Positions 8,429-17,008 of a DNA stretch of 64,000 nt are shown piece by piece. The notes beneath the pieces are model-generated. The model was not told the DNA's origin and made no database searches. It was given only the letters and a program-made list of their open reading frames with translations. This stretch comes from GCA-2720865 sp047630275. Its GTDB lineage: Bacteria > Bdellovibrionota > Bacteriovoracia > Bacteriovoracales > Bacteriovoracaceae. A program made the position numbers and the translations under genes. How positions within the stretch are numbered: position 1 is the stretch's first letter; every line of letters starts with the position of its first letter. The DNA lies in assembly GCA_047630275.1 (NCBI GenBank), contig JBLHVN010000002.1:248001-312000 (forward strand), read 5' to 3'.

Positions 8429-8786
8429 CGTCTTTGGCTTCAGTTGAAAGCTTTCCAAGAGAAGGCTTATTAGGAAGAGGAGTTGTAGGGGGACAGAACC
8501 TAGCTCTACAATGGTTAATTTGAAAATCTAACTCTTTTTTATGAGTGAAGCTAAAGGCCACCCCATCTTGATTAAAAAGCTTATAGGTATCGCCATTAAG
8601 AAAATCCTTAACCACCTTCCCTACAAAGAGATTCTCTTCGGTGCGAATATAAGTCTCCCCTTGAACAAGCTTATTTGATACTTCCACTAACTTAATCTTC
8701 TTCCCTGGTAACTCTTGGCTTTCACAAACTAAGGCAAAAGCGTTCAGGCTCATTAGTAATGAGCCTAGTAAAATCGTGTATTTCAT
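8406..8786 (-). CDS. Small exported protein of unknown function
   Basis: The 126-residue frame starts at ATG 8786, preceded by GGAGG with a 5-base spacer. This Shine-Dalgarno sequence decides against the ATG four codons upstream. A clear signal peptide (MKYTILLGSLLMSLNAFA) is followed by a mature part with Cys residues near both ends (VCESQ and HCRARFC...DCF), suggesting disulfides in the periplasm. I recognise no domain. It overlaps the start of the two-haem cytochrome gene by 23 bases, so the two are almost certainly one transcript. Confidence 0.7.
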   Translation of the reverse strand: MKYTILLGSLLMSLNAFALVCESQELPGKKIKLVEVSNKLVQGETYIRTEENLFVGKVVKDFLNGDTYKLFNQDGVAFSFTHKKELDFQINHCRARFCPPTTPLPNKPSLGKLSTEAKDDEYFDCF

Positions 8787-8832
8787 AAAGACCTCCATCT
8801 CGTTAACACTATGAAGGATTTATAAGGAATCT

Positions 8833-8873
8833 ATTCATATTTGAATAATTAATGATTTTAATATATGTATTAA
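8833..8873. promoter_or_regulatory. Two inverted repeats before a LysR gene (candidate operator)
   Basis: The AT-rich divergent spacer holds ATTCA-TATT-TGAAT (8833-8846) and TTAATA-TATG-TATTAA (8858-8873), the latter ending 8 bases before the LysR start codon. LysR regulators usually bind such dyads and repress their own gene. In this AT-rich setting part of the symmetry could be chance. Confidence 0.4.
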
Positions 8874-8881
8874 TATAACTT

Positions 8882-9715
8882 ATGGAACTAAAACTAGATG
8901 ACCTACAAGCCTTTCTTAATATCTACCAAGCGGGAACCTTTACTAAAGCCGCTAAGGACTATGGGCTTACTCAGTCGGCCCTTTCTCAAAAGATCAGAAG
9001 AATTGAAGAAACCCTTCAAACAGCGGTCTTTATTAGGCACCCAAGATCCCTTAGCCTAACCCCTAGTGGAGAGAAGCTCTTAGCTTATGCTAAAGAGATC
9101 GCGCTTCGCCAAAATGAATTCCTTAAGAGCTTTGATCAATACAACCATGAAATAAGCGGCGTCATAAGACTTGCGGCTTTTAGCTCTGTCATGAGATCCA
9201 TGCTCATTCCCAAACTCGCCCCCTTTATAAGAAAGAACTCAGGGGTTAGCTTAGAATTAACCTCCTATGAGATGTATGAGCTTGAAGATGTTTTAAAGAC
9301 CAATAAGAGCGACTTTATCGTCACTGATTATGAGCCAAGCCTTGGGGGCATCGAAAGCATCAAGATTAGTTCTGAAGAGTATGTGATCATTAAATCTAAG
9401 AAGCATCCCAAAGCACCTCATATCTTTTTAGACCATGGGCCTCAAGATAACGCCACTTTGAGCTATCACAAGTTCATAGGTAAAAAGATTGATTATGAAA
9501 GGGCCTACCTTGGAGATGTTTACGCCATTATCGATGGAGTAGCAGAAGGGCTTGGAAAGGCCGTCATGAGTAAGCATCTGATCGAGAAGGATAAGCGCTT
9601 TTTTATTCAAAAAGAAAAGAAGCGCTACCTAAGACCAATTTACTTATCCTATTACTCCCAGGCCTATTATAGTCCTCTTCAGGAGAAGGTTTTATCCCTT
9701 TTGAGTTCATTATAA
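8882..9715 (+). CDS. LysR-family transcriptional regulator
   Basis: This 277-residue regulator has an N-terminal winged helix-turn-helix (about residues 4-62: DLQAFLNIYQAGTFTKAAK, then LTQSALSQKIRRIEETL) and a C-terminal periplasmic-binding-protein-like effector domain. It is slightly shorter than the usual 290-310 residues. It diverges from the small exported protein/cytochrome c pair, which makes those genes plausible targets. The effector is unknown. The next gene on the same strand starts 89 bases downstream with its own strong ribosome binding site. Confidence 0.9.
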   Translation: MELKLDDLQAFLNIYQAGTFTKAAKDYGLTQSALSQKIRRIEETLQTAVFIRHPRSLSLTPSGEKLLAYAKEIALRQNEFLKSFDQYNHEISGVIRLAAFSSVMRSMLIPKLAPFIRKNSGVSLELTSYEMYELEDVLKTNKSDFIVTDYEPSLGGIESIKISSEEYVIIKSKKHPKAPHIFLDHGPQDNATLSYHKFIGKKIDYERAYLGDVYAIIDGVAEGLGKAVMSKHLIEKDKRFFIQKEKKRYLRPIYLSYYSQAYYSPLQEKVLSLLSSL

Positions 9716-9804
9716 GCACTTAGCCTTTGTAATTATTACCTTTCTTAGCATTTTTCTCACCGCAGCATCAAGATTTAAGGCATCTTCGCTTAGCGGAGGA
9801 AATT

Positions 9805-10068
9805 ATGAAAGGTTCATTATTGGCAATTATTTGCCTTAGTTTTTTATCAAGTGTCGCCCTTGCCGGAGACGTTAACGTTAAGGTTTCAGCAGTAGCTAAT
9901 ACTTGCGGTGAAGCTGGTGTCGAGGCCTATAAAGCCTGTATCTCTAAGAGTAGAGAAGATGTCTATCGCACCATGGATCTTAATACTGAGTTCTCTAAAG
10001 AAGTTATTCTTGAAAATGGAACTTGTAAGGTCATAGCGGATTGCTCATATTACGAAATCATTGATTAA
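9805..10068 (+). CDS. Small exported four-cysteine protein
   Basis: This 87-residue frame has a signal peptide (cleavage after ALA, about residue 20). The mature part of about 67 residues has four cysteines (NTCGE, KACIS, GTCKV, ADCSY), probably two disulfides. GGAGG precedes the ATG by 7 bases. No family is recognised. It is convergent with radD with a 2-base gap. Confidence 0.7.
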   Translation: MKGSLLAIICLSFLSSVALAGDVNVKVSAVANTCGEAGVEAYKACISKSREDVYRTMDLNTEFSKEVILENGTCKVIADCSYYEIID

Positions 10069-10070
10069 GA

Positions 10071-11801
10071 TTAATTGGTAAATATCTTTTCTCTTATTTT
10101 CCAAAATCTCTTTTTTTCCATACGTGCCACGACAAAAAGTGGCATCTTTAGGAGTTCTTGTTTTTCAAGAACTTCCTCTAGGTTTTGAAATTCAACTTTT
10201 CGACCAGGGTACTTAAGATGCATCCTCGTAAAGGTTAGATTAAAAGCCGTCACTGAAGAGCGTGAATTTAAATAAAAATATTCAGACAGTTCATTGGCGT
10301 CGAAATCAAAATAAGTCACCTTTAATCTTTCATTATCTTTTTTATCAAAATCTGTTTCTAAGAGCATTGTGTCTGGCTTCATGACATGAGCGTCTTTTAA
10401 GCTCATGGCCTCTTTTAGCTTCTTATCATTATCCATAAGTTCATGCTCACAGTGCACGCATTGCCTAGCGGAGATATCATTTTCTAAAAGGCATTTATCA
10501 CAGATCTTAAAGCGAAAGAGATAACCACATTCAACCCTATCTCCGTCTCCATGATCAAAGGCCCCGCGGCACCGCCTGCCATAGTGCTCTACAACGATTC
10601 CAGTCTCATCAACAACTCCCCAAAAATCATTGACCAGCCCACAAGAGGGACAAGGAACTTCCACAGGCACTGACTCAGTATTTGGCTTCTTATCATCTAT
10701 CACCGGCTTAAAGATATCATAGTTCAAACCGGTGTAATCAAGGATCAAACAGTCTTTTTTTCCAGGTGATAATCTTAACCCACGCCCTACAATTTGCTGG
10801 TAAAGACCTATGGACTTTGTGGGACGAAGAAGCGCAATAAGATCCACATGGGGGGCATCAAAGCCGGTGGTTAGAACTGAAACATTGATAAGATATTTTA
10901 CTTCTTTATTCTTAAATTCTTGAATGACTTTATCTCGATCGCTATTAGAAGTCTCTCCGATAACAATTCGGCTTTGCTCTTTTGGTAAGTAATCAAGAAG
11001 TTCAGTGGCGTGCTTTACTGTTGAGGTAAAGATCATCACTCCTTGCCTATCTTCACTTAAGTCGACAATATTTTTCATAATAGAAGGAGTGATCCTTTTT
11101 TGATCTTTTAAGCTCTCTTCTAAATCAGCTTCTGTAATTTTTCTCCCCTCAGTTCTCTCTAACAAAGAATCAAAATCGTAGCAGGCCACGGGAGAATCTA
11201 TTTGAACTGGCATGGTTAAGTAATCATTTTCAATCATGTATTTTAATGAGAGTTCATAGATGCATTTTTTAAAGAACCGTTTCTCCTGAGTCTTTAGCTC
11301 TCCTCTATAATGAAGTTCATAGATCCAGCCTGAACTTAATCGATAGGGTGTAGCGGTTAGGCCTAAGATACAAAGTTCAGAATTGAATTCTTTAAGCTTA
11401 TTAATGACTCTCGAGTATTGAGTATCCGCTTCCATTGAAACTCGATGGCATTCATCAATGATGACTAGATTAAAGTCTTGAAAGACCTCTTCTTCCCCGT
11501 GGGCAAGAGATTGAATACTTGAGAAGAGAACCTTCTCATCGGTGTCTTTTCTTTTTAAACCTGCTGAATAAATCCCTGCTACTAAATCATAGCTTTCGTA
11601 TTTTTGATGATTTTGTTCAACGAGTTCTTTTACATGGGCAAGAACAAGAACTCTCCCTTTTGCCATCTTAGCTAAACTTGCAATGACTAAGCTTTTACCA
11701 GAACCAGTTGGTAAGGTAATGACCGCTGGATCTTTACAGTTCTTAAAATGCTTAATAGTGGCGTCGACGGCCTCTTGTTGGTAGGCCCTAAGGGTGTACA
11801 T
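10071..11801 (-). CDS. radD: DEAD/DEAH-box helicase RadD (YejH)
   Basis: This 576-residue superfamily 2 helicase/ATPase matches RadD along its whole length. In Escherichia coli RadD works with RecA and SSB in double-strand break repair. Visible motifs are TLRAYQQEAVDATIKHF at the N-terminus, Walker A PTGSGKS (31-37), DECH (116-119), LTATPYRL, VLTTGFDAPHVDLIALLRPT and QQIVGRGLRL. A zinc-finger region with several CxxC pairs (CPSCG, CDKC, CVHC; about 378-450) precedes the C-terminal domain ending in VVARMEKKRFWKIREKIF. The start is confirmed by the family N-terminus. It diverges from the Cys-repeat protein gene across 58 bases. Confidence 0.95.
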   Translation of the reverse strand: MYTLRAYQQEAVDATIKHFKNCKDPAVITLPTGSGKSLVIASLAKMAKGRVLVLAHVKELVEQNHQKYESYDLVAGIYSAGLKRKDTDEKVLFSSIQSLAHGEEEVFQDFNLVIIDECHRVSMEADTQYSRVINKLKEFNSELCILGLTATPYRLSSGWIYELHYRGELKTQEKRFFKKCIYELSLKYMIENDYLTMPVQIDSPVACYDFDSLLERTEGRKITEADLEESLKDQKRITPSIMKNIVDLSEDRQGVMIFTSTVKHATELLDYLPKEQSRIVIGETSNSDRDKVIQEFKNKEVKYLINVSVLTTGFDAPHVDLIALLRPTKSIGLYQQIVGRGLRLSPGKKDCLILDYTGLNYDIFKPVIDDKKPNTESVPVEVPCPSCGLVNDFWGVVDETGIVVEHYGRRCRGAFDHGDGDRVECGYLFRFKICDKCLLENDISARQCVHCEHELMDNDKKLKEAMSLKDAHVMKPDTMLLETDFDKKDNERLKVTYFDFDANELSEYFYLNSRSSVTAFNLTFTRMHLKYPGRKVEFQNLEEVLEKQELLKMPLFVVARMEKKRFWKIREKIFTN

Positions 11802-11859
11802 AGGCGTATTCTATGCTTTTAAGGCCCCCTAAACAATAAATTTATGGTAAATTTAAGAG

Positions 11860-12645
11860 ATGAAAATCTTATTTGTCTTTCTCTTTTTCTCGCAAGTTAG
11901 CTTAGCTAACACGAAGTTTATCTGGGTGCAAAAAGATCCTTCAAAGCTTGAAACCGGGGTTTGTCTTGAGGTTGATAAGAAGCTTGATACGGAAAATTTT
12001 TATAAGGCAGAACAGTTTAGGTATGCCAAGAAAGTATCCGCTAAAAAATGTAAGCCAAGTGATAAAGAAATCTCTTATATCTTTAGCCCTCGAACCGGAA
12101 GGTGTTTTGAAGGGGATACAAAAACAGCTGGAAAGAAGTATTTTACCTCCGCTGATATCAAGCATTGTAAGACTAAAAAAACACAGTTCAAGAGAATGAC
12201 CATCAATGGAATCTTTGCTTGTTTTGAAATTGATTCCAAATCAAATGGTTCTTTTTATTATAAAAAGGTGCAACCAAAGTTTTGTATAGACGAAGATTCA
12301 AGTTTTGTATGGGTTCCCTACAATGAAAGAAGTGGGCGCTGCTATAGCATCAACCCAGAAACTTCTGAGAAGCTTCAAACAAAGAAAGAAAACTGCAGAC
12401 CCCCTAAGCCTGTCTATGTCTTTAAAAGAATAGGTCCCTTCAAGGGCTTTTGCATAGAAAAAAGTCCTTACCCTAATAATGCTTATTCTATGAGTGTAAA
12501 GGCAGATAAATGTAAAACGGAAGATACGAGCTTCTTCTTTTATAAAAAACCAGGTGAGCTCAATGGTAAATGCTATGAGCTTGATACGGAAACCAAGGGC
12601 GATGCCTATATCAATAGAGTTAAGCCAGAACAATGCAAAGACTAG
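11860..12645 (+). CDS. Exported protein of six two-cysteine repeats
   Basis: This 261-residue protein has a signal peptide (cleavage after SLA, about residue 16). The mature part is six imperfect repeats of about 37-45 residues. Each runs aromatic-rich strand (F-x-W/F/Y-x-x), then G-x-C-[FYL]-E/S-x-[DN], then K-x-x-G-x-x-Y and finally x-x-C-K. That gives twelve cysteines, two per repeat, with the last repeat cleanest (GKCYELDTETKGDAY...QCKD). A string of small disulfide-closed beta modules is likely, as in binding or structural exoproteins. I do not recognise the family. The JmjC-type oxygenase gene follows after 9 bases, so the two are probably cotranscribed. Confidence 0.75.
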   Translation: MKILFVFLFFSQVSLANTKFIWVQKDPSKLETGVCLEVDKKLDTENFYKAEQFRYAKKVSAKKCKPSDKEISYIFSPRTGRCFEGDTKTAGKKYFTSADIKHCKTKKTQFKRMTINGIFACFEIDSKSNGSFYYKKVQPKFCIDEDSSFVWVPYNERSGRCYSINPETSEKLQTKKENCRPPKPVYVFKRIGPFKGFCIEKSPYPNNAYSMSVKADKCKTEDTSFFFYKKPGELNGKCYELDTETKGDAYINRVKPEQCKD

Positions 12646-12654
12646 GATCCAAAA

Positions 12655-13557
12655 ATGGAAAAGGTTATTGAATCTCTTTTCTCACCTTTAAATCGAGAAG
12701 AGTTTATTAGTGCTTATAGAGAAAACAGACCTCTCACCGCTCATCACGATATTGAAAGATTTAGTGAGCTCACTTCATTAAAGTACTTAAGCTCACTATC
12801 TTCTTTAATAGAGTGCTGGCCTTCAAAGGTGAACGCCTATTCTCCAGGTATCCCCGATGAAGTTAACTCAACTAAGGTAGACCCTGCTCAGGCGCAAAAA
12901 CTCTTTAGTTCAGGTAGCGGTCTTTATTTTGATGATCCCAATAACTATGAAGAAGTCTTAGCTAAGACTCTCGAAGGCCTTCGCCAAGACTTAGGTCTTT
13001 CTAACCTGACTTATTCAAGGTCTCTGATCTATGCCATTCCAAAAGGAAAAGGCACAGCCCCGCATTTTGACCAGAATATAAACTTTGTTCTTCAAATCTC
13101 AGGCACAAAGAAATGGTGGTTGGCGCCAAATACTTCAGTTGAAAATCCAATGACACGGTATACGATAGGAACAAATCCCGATCCAGAGCTCGATTCTTAT
13201 CTTGATGAAGACCTACCAACTTCATTTCCTGATAATCCAACAGAGTATGAATTAAGGCCTGGCTCTGTTCTTTTTCTTCCAAGAGGAACTTGGCATAAGA
13301 CTGAGGCCACAGAAGATGCCCTCTCCCTTAACTTTACCTTCTCTGCCCCTACTTGGATCGACATGCTTCAAACGGCCCTCAGGTCACGCCTAACCCAATC
13401 CCCATTTTGGCGTGGTACAGCAAATTTCACCACTGACTTGGAGCTTCATACAGAAGCCGTCTCTATGTTTGACACGCTCCTTGATCAATTAAAACAAGAT
13501 GTTCCCTCATGGCAGGCGCGGGACATCTTACGCGCCATAGAGATGGAAGAAGAGTAA
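12655..13557 (+). CDS. JmjC/cupin-like 2-oxoglutarate Fe(II) oxygenase
   Basis: This 300-residue protein carries a JmjC-type (Cupin_4) domain. The iron triad is visible as His137-x-Asp139 in APHFDQNINFVLQISG and His214 in FLPRGTWHKTEA. KKWW after the first motif and the LRPGSVLFLPRG strand are typical. Relatives hydroxylate ribosomal proteins (RoxA/YcfD type) or other substrates; the target here is unknown. AGGATCC precedes the ATG, and the gene lies 9 bases after the six-repeat protein. The C-terminus keeps a short helical extension. The protein is cytoplasmic, with no signal peptide. Confidence 0.85.
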   Translation: MEKVIESLFSPLNREEFISAYRENRPLTAHHDIERFSELTSLKYLSSLSSLIECWPSKVNAYSPGIPDEVNSTKVDPAQAQKLFSSGSGLYFDDPNNYEEVLAKTLEGLRQDLGLSNLTYSRSLIYAIPKGKGTAPHFDQNINFVLQISGTKKWWLAPNTSVENPMTRYTIGTNPDPELDSYLDEDLPTSFPDNPTEYELRPGSVLFLPRGTWHKTEATEDALSLNFTFSAPTWIDMLQTALRSRLTQSPFWRGTANFTTDLELHTEAVSMFDTLLDQLKQDVPSWQARDILRAIEMEEE

Positions 13558-13619
13558 ATTAGACGAAGTTTCCTAATTAGTGCCATAATTTTGGAAATCA
13601 CTTTCAAAGGAATGAACAG

Positions 13620-13949
13620 ATGGCAGAAGAAAAAGGATTAAAGAAACCAGTTAAGCTTAAATCAGAATTGGCTTCTATGCTTGGAGCGACTGAGCTTCCA
13701 AGAACAGAGATCACAAAGAAACTTTGGGATTATATCAAGGCCAATAAGCTTCAAACAAAGACTGAAAATGGTGCTCCAGAGAACGCTGGTAAATATATTG
13801 TAGCGGACGCTACTCTTTTAACTATTTTTAAGAACACTAACTCTACAAGTAAGTCTGGAAAATTGACTGACCTAACAAGTCTTCAAGAAGGACAAACCAT
13901 CAACATGATGCAAATGGCAGCTGTTGTTGGCGCCAATATCGAATCTTAG
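13620..13949 (+). CDS. SWIB/MDM2-domain protein
   Basis: This 109-residue protein has a Lys-rich lead of about 15 residues and a SWIB domain. The hallmark is LGATELPRTEITKKLWDYIK (about 24-43), with ILD-like ATLLTIF and a C-terminal MMQMAAVVGANI. SWIB domains are best known from eukaryotic chromatin remodellers, but stand-alone bacterial forms occur in Chlamydia and several Proteobacteria, sometimes fused to topoisomerase I. The basic N-terminus suggests a nucleic-acid-associated role, which is inference. AAGGA precedes the ATG. It is convergent with the next gene. Confidence 0.85.
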   Translation: MAEEKGLKKPVKLKSELASMLGATELPRTEITKKLWDYIKANKLQTKTENGAPENAGKYIVADATLLTIFKNTNSTSKSGKLTDLTSLQEGQTINMMQMAAVVGANIES

Positions 13950-13965
13950 AAAGTTATTCTGGGAA

Positions 13966-14508
13966 CTAATTCTTATAACGGATCAAAATTTCGTTCTTAA
14001 GAGTTAAGTTCCCTTTTCTATAATCTAAAATCCCCATTCTCATTAAGACTTTCATGGTTCTAGAGAACTCTTGATCATCAAGAAAGTATTCTGTGTGCTC
14101 TTTCCAAAGGATATTTAGCTCTTCTTTTAGTTTACTATCGCGGATCTTAAACTTTCCTAGGTCTCTTAGGTGATAGATCAAAAAGGCATCTTCTTTATCT
14201 ATCTCCAACCCAAGTTCATTAAAGATAATATCAATGGACTCAACGCCAAAGGGCAGTTTATTAACTGTAGGAACGTCATTTAAGAACTTACTAATGGCCT
14301 CAAATAATGGCTCCACCTTAACAACTACATTTTCATAGGCTGCCGTGGTTCTTTTTCCAGAATCTAAGCTCTCTTTAATACAACGGCTTAGTAGTTGATT
14401 GATCTTGTCTTTTTTATCAAAGGGCAGTCTTTCAATGATAGTGTCTAGTATCTCTTGCATAGTCTTTCTCAGGGTTTCGGTAGCTTCTTCTACGCCACTT
14501 AGCAGCAT
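13966..14508 (-). CDS. Conserved-looking cytoplasmic protein of unknown function
   Basis: This 180-residue, mostly helical, charged protein lacks a signal peptide and membrane segments. The C-terminal part (about 100-180) has alternating helices and a final short hairpin (MGILDYRKGNLTLKNEILIRY) that looks like the wing of a winged-helix fold, but I cannot name a family. It diverges from the histidine kinase gene across 48 bases, so a shared control region is possible. Confidence 0.6.
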   Translation of the reverse strand: MLLSGVEEATETLRKTMQEILDTIIERLPFDKKDKINQLLSRCIKESLDSGKRTTAAYENVVVKVEPLFEAISKFLNDVPTVNKLPFGVESIDIIFNELGLEIDKEDAFLIYHLRDLGKFKIRDSKLKEELNILWKEHTEYFLDDQEFSRTMKVLMRMGILDYRKGNLTLKNEILIRYKN

Positions 14509-14556
14509 AAGTAAAACCCTTCCAATACCTTAGATATCACTGTTATATTAGAACTA

Positions 14557-16209
14557 ATGAAAAAAGGTTTAGCTCTGGTTCTTGAGAACTTGGTGACATT
14601 CACTCCTGAGGACTATGAGGAAAAGAGGCGCTTGCTAATACCGGCCCTTGGCTTCGCCATCACTTTTTTTATTCCCTATTATTTATTTATTTTAATCCCT
14701 AACTACGGACTAGATTCACCCATTTTTCAAGGTGACTTCTTCGCTGGAGGCTTTGTCGTAGTCGGATTTTTGATTAGTTGGCTCTTATCAAGGTTTATAA
14801 AATCAGACTTTGTTTTAGGCCTGCCAGCCATAGGATGTCTTTGTTCCTCAATCTACTTTATGCTTCATCCTACCTTTGCTGAATTTAGACCCTACCTTTG
14901 GGTGTATGCTCAGGTTCTAGGATTAATCTTTGGCATCATTTTAACGGGAATTCGTTTTTACTCTGTCTATGTATTGGTTACATTATTTCTTCCGGTTCTT
15001 TTACTTCCCTCTATAGACCATCTCGCTTTGCCAGAACTTTTAGAGCGTAGTTGTATCATTTATATGATGGCCCTTATCACGACTCATATGGTCTACAAAA
15101 GAGGAGTAAATAATTACAAGCAAAGGCGAGAAAAGAAAGAATCAGATCTTTTAAAGTTCTCCTCTGAACTTGGTACTTGGAAGTGGAACCTCATTAATAA
15201 TGAAGTCTACTTTGATACTCGCTATAAAGAGATCCTAGGCTTTAAAGATCATGAAATGCAAAACAGCTTAGAAGCTTGGAGAGAAAGGGTTGAGCCAAGA
15301 GATTTAGAAAAAGCGGAAAATGCTTTTAAAGATTACTTAGAAGCACAGATTCCTCACTACGAGGTTAAGTTTAGAATGAAGCATAAAGACGGTCACTGGG
15401 TTCCTATTATTGCTAAAGGAAAGATCGTTGAAAGAGATGCTAGTGGAGCCCCTACTTTATTTGCGGGAACTCATTTTGACTTTAGTATTCTTGAAGAGCT
15501 TCATAAGAATCTTGAAAATGAAAAATTAAAATTGGTCCAGGCCTCTAAGATGGCAACTCTTGGGGAAATGGCGGCGGGAGTTGCCCATGAGATCAATAAC
15601 CCCCTGGCCATTATTTCAAATGCCAATAATCTTTTAATTAGGGACCCTGAAAAAGAAGGCAGGATTCAGGAGACTACCGAGATGGTACAAGCTTCCGTTG
15701 ATAGGATTGCTAAGATTGTTAAAGGATTGAAAAAGTACTGCCGGATTGAATCTGAAATGCAAAAAGAGATGAAGAATATAAAAGAGATTGTCTTAGAGAG
15801 TCTTGAGATCTCAAGCTTAAACTCTAAAGGCACTAAGGTTCGCTTGATCAAAGAAAAGCTTTTTGACCAAGAAGTTCTCTGTGATGAATTAGAAATTGAG
15901 CAAGTCTTGATTAACCTTTTGAACAATGCGCTTTATGGATCACTAAAGACAAAGGACCCTTGGATTGAAGTCTCAATGAAGAACCAAGGCTCCATGCTTG
16001 AAGTTATGGTTAAAGATTCAGGAACGGGAATCTCTGAAGAGATAGTTGAGAACTTATTTAATCCCTTCTTTACGACAAAGCCCATTAACGAAGGAACTGG
16101 TCTTGGTCTTAGCATCGCCAAAGGCATTGCCATGGACCATAAAGGCAGCCTGACCTATCAACTTAATGATGGCCATACTGCCTTTGTCTTAAATCTACCT
16201 ATTACTTAA
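14557..16209 (+). CDS. Membrane sensor histidine kinase with PAS domain
   Basis: This 550-residue sensor kinase starts with about six hydrophobic segments (about 25-185, the MASE-like sensor), followed by a PAS/PAC domain (about 195-312: LGTWKWN...YKEILGF...GHWVPIIAKGK). A short coiled coil leads into HisKA with phospho-acceptor His344 in GEMAAGVAHEINNPLAI. HATPase_c follows, with the N box (LINLLNNAL), G1 (KDSGTGISE), F (NPFFTTK) and G2 (GTGLGLSIAKGI). The fold matches the NtrB-like subclass. No response regulator is adjacent, so it is an orphan kinase. The 3' end overlaps the tpx stop on the other strand by 8 bases. Confidence 0.93.
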   Translation: MKKGLALVLENLVTFTPEDYEEKRRLLIPALGFAITFFIPYYLFILIPNYGLDSPIFQGDFFAGGFVVVGFLISWLLSRFIKSDFVLGLPAIGCLCSSIYFMLHPTFAEFRPYLWVYAQVLGLIFGIILTGIRFYSVYVLVTLFLPVLLLPSIDHLALPELLERSCIIYMMALITTHMVYKRGVNNYKQRREKKESDLLKFSSELGTWKWNLINNEVYFDTRYKEILGFKDHEMQNSLEAWRERVEPRDLEKAENAFKDYLEAQIPHYEVKFRMKHKDGHWVPIIAKGKIVERDASGAPTLFAGTHFDFSILEELHKNLENEKLKLVQASKMATLGEMAAGVAHEINNPLAIISNANNLLIRDPEKEGRIQETTEMVQASVDRIAKIVKGLKKYCRIESEMQKEMKNIKEIVLESLEISSLNSKGTKVRLIKEKLFDQEVLCDELEIEQVLINLLNNALYGSLKTKDPWIEVSMKNQGSMLEVMVKDSGTGISEEIVENLFNPFFTTKPINEGTGLGLSIAKGIAMDHKGSLTYQLNDGHTAFVLNLPIT

Positions 16210-16699
16210 GAGCGCTTAGAGCTGCTCCGTAGTTAGGCTCGTCAACAATATCTCCAACTTGTTCAGTATGAAGAATCTTGTTGTTCTCATCAAGAACGAT
16301 AATAGCTCTTGAACAAAGTCCTTTTAAAGGACCATCAGTCATCTCTAATCCCCAATCTTTTGCAAAGCTTGAACGAAAAGCAGATAGAACTTCTACTTTA
16401 TCAATTCCTTCGGCTCCACAAAAACGTGATTGAGCAAAGGGAAGGTCCATAGAGATATTTAAGACTGCAACACCTTCAAGCTCTGAAGCATTCTTATTAA
16501 ATGTTCTAACGCTAGTGGCGCAAGTTCCCGTATCGACGCTTGGAAAGATGCTTAAGATCTTCTTTTTCCCGTCCCAGTTCGAAAGATTAACTTCTGATAA
16601 GTCATTTCTCACAAGGTTAAGGGCAGGAGCGTTCTCACCAACAGCTGGTAAGTTTCCTAGAGTGTTTACTGGGTTTCCTTTTAAAGTAATTGAAGCCAT
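16202..16699 (-). CDS. tpx: Thiol peroxidase Tpx
   Basis: This 165-residue atypical 2-Cys peroxiredoxin reduces H2O2 and alkyl hydroperoxides using thioredoxin. The peroxidatic Cys60 lies in PSVDTGTCATSVR and the resolving Cys94 in FAQSRFCGAEG; ITLKGNPVNTLG at the N-terminus and GLCSRAIIVLDE are family marks. No signal peptide is present, so it is cytoplasmic. AGGAG lies upstream of the ATG. A second, lipid-anchored homologue that lacks the resolving Cys lies at 32571-33179. Confidence 0.97.
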   Translation of the reverse strand: MASITLKGNPVNTLGNLPAVGENAPALNLVRNDLSEVNLSNWDGKKKILSIFPSVDTGTCATSVRTFNKNASELEGVAVLNISMDLPFAQSRFCGAEGIDKVEVLSAFRSSFAKDWGLEMTDGPLKGLCSRAIIVLDENNKILHTEQVGDIVDEPNYGAALSALK

Positions 16700-16810
16700 T
16701 TTTTTCTCCTAAGTTTAATTGATGGTTCTTGCTGGGGATTATACCAAAGCTTTTCCAAAAGAATAGAAAGCAAATATAGACAATCAAACCTGCTCAAGTG
16801 AAGATAACTC

Positions 16811-17008
16811 ATGGGAACTATGCTGGAAAACCTCATTGAAACTATCAAGAAAGACTTTGAATCTTTAAAAGAATTAAGTGACCCAAAGCAAAAGAGAAAA
16901 GAGAGCTCTCTTCTTAGGCAACGAATTGACTCGGCTTCAAAGCTCCTCCCTGAAGGTTCCCCGGGACTTTCCGACTTAGAAAAGATTAAGAAGGCTCTTA
17001 AAAGCTAA
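16811..17008 (+). CDS. Small helical protein of unknown function
   Basis: This 65-residue charged frame is almost wholly helical (two amphipathic helices, Lys/Glu-rich) without a signal peptide. No strong Shine-Dalgarno sequence is present, and the ATG at 16820 (fourth codon) is an alternative start. Its end overlaps the stop of the opposing gene by 11 bases. The frame fills the gap between two minus-strand genes with consistent codon use, which supports it moderately. Confidence 0.5.
   Translation: MGTMLENLIETIKKDFESLKELSDPKQKRKESSLLRQRIDSASKLLPEGSPGLSDLEKIKKALKS

Noticed and set aside
11860..13557. Repeat protein plus JmjC oxygenase as a peptide-modification system
   Set aside because: The repeats look like structural disulfide modules with a Sec signal, and nothing in the sequence shows a leader or core peptide.
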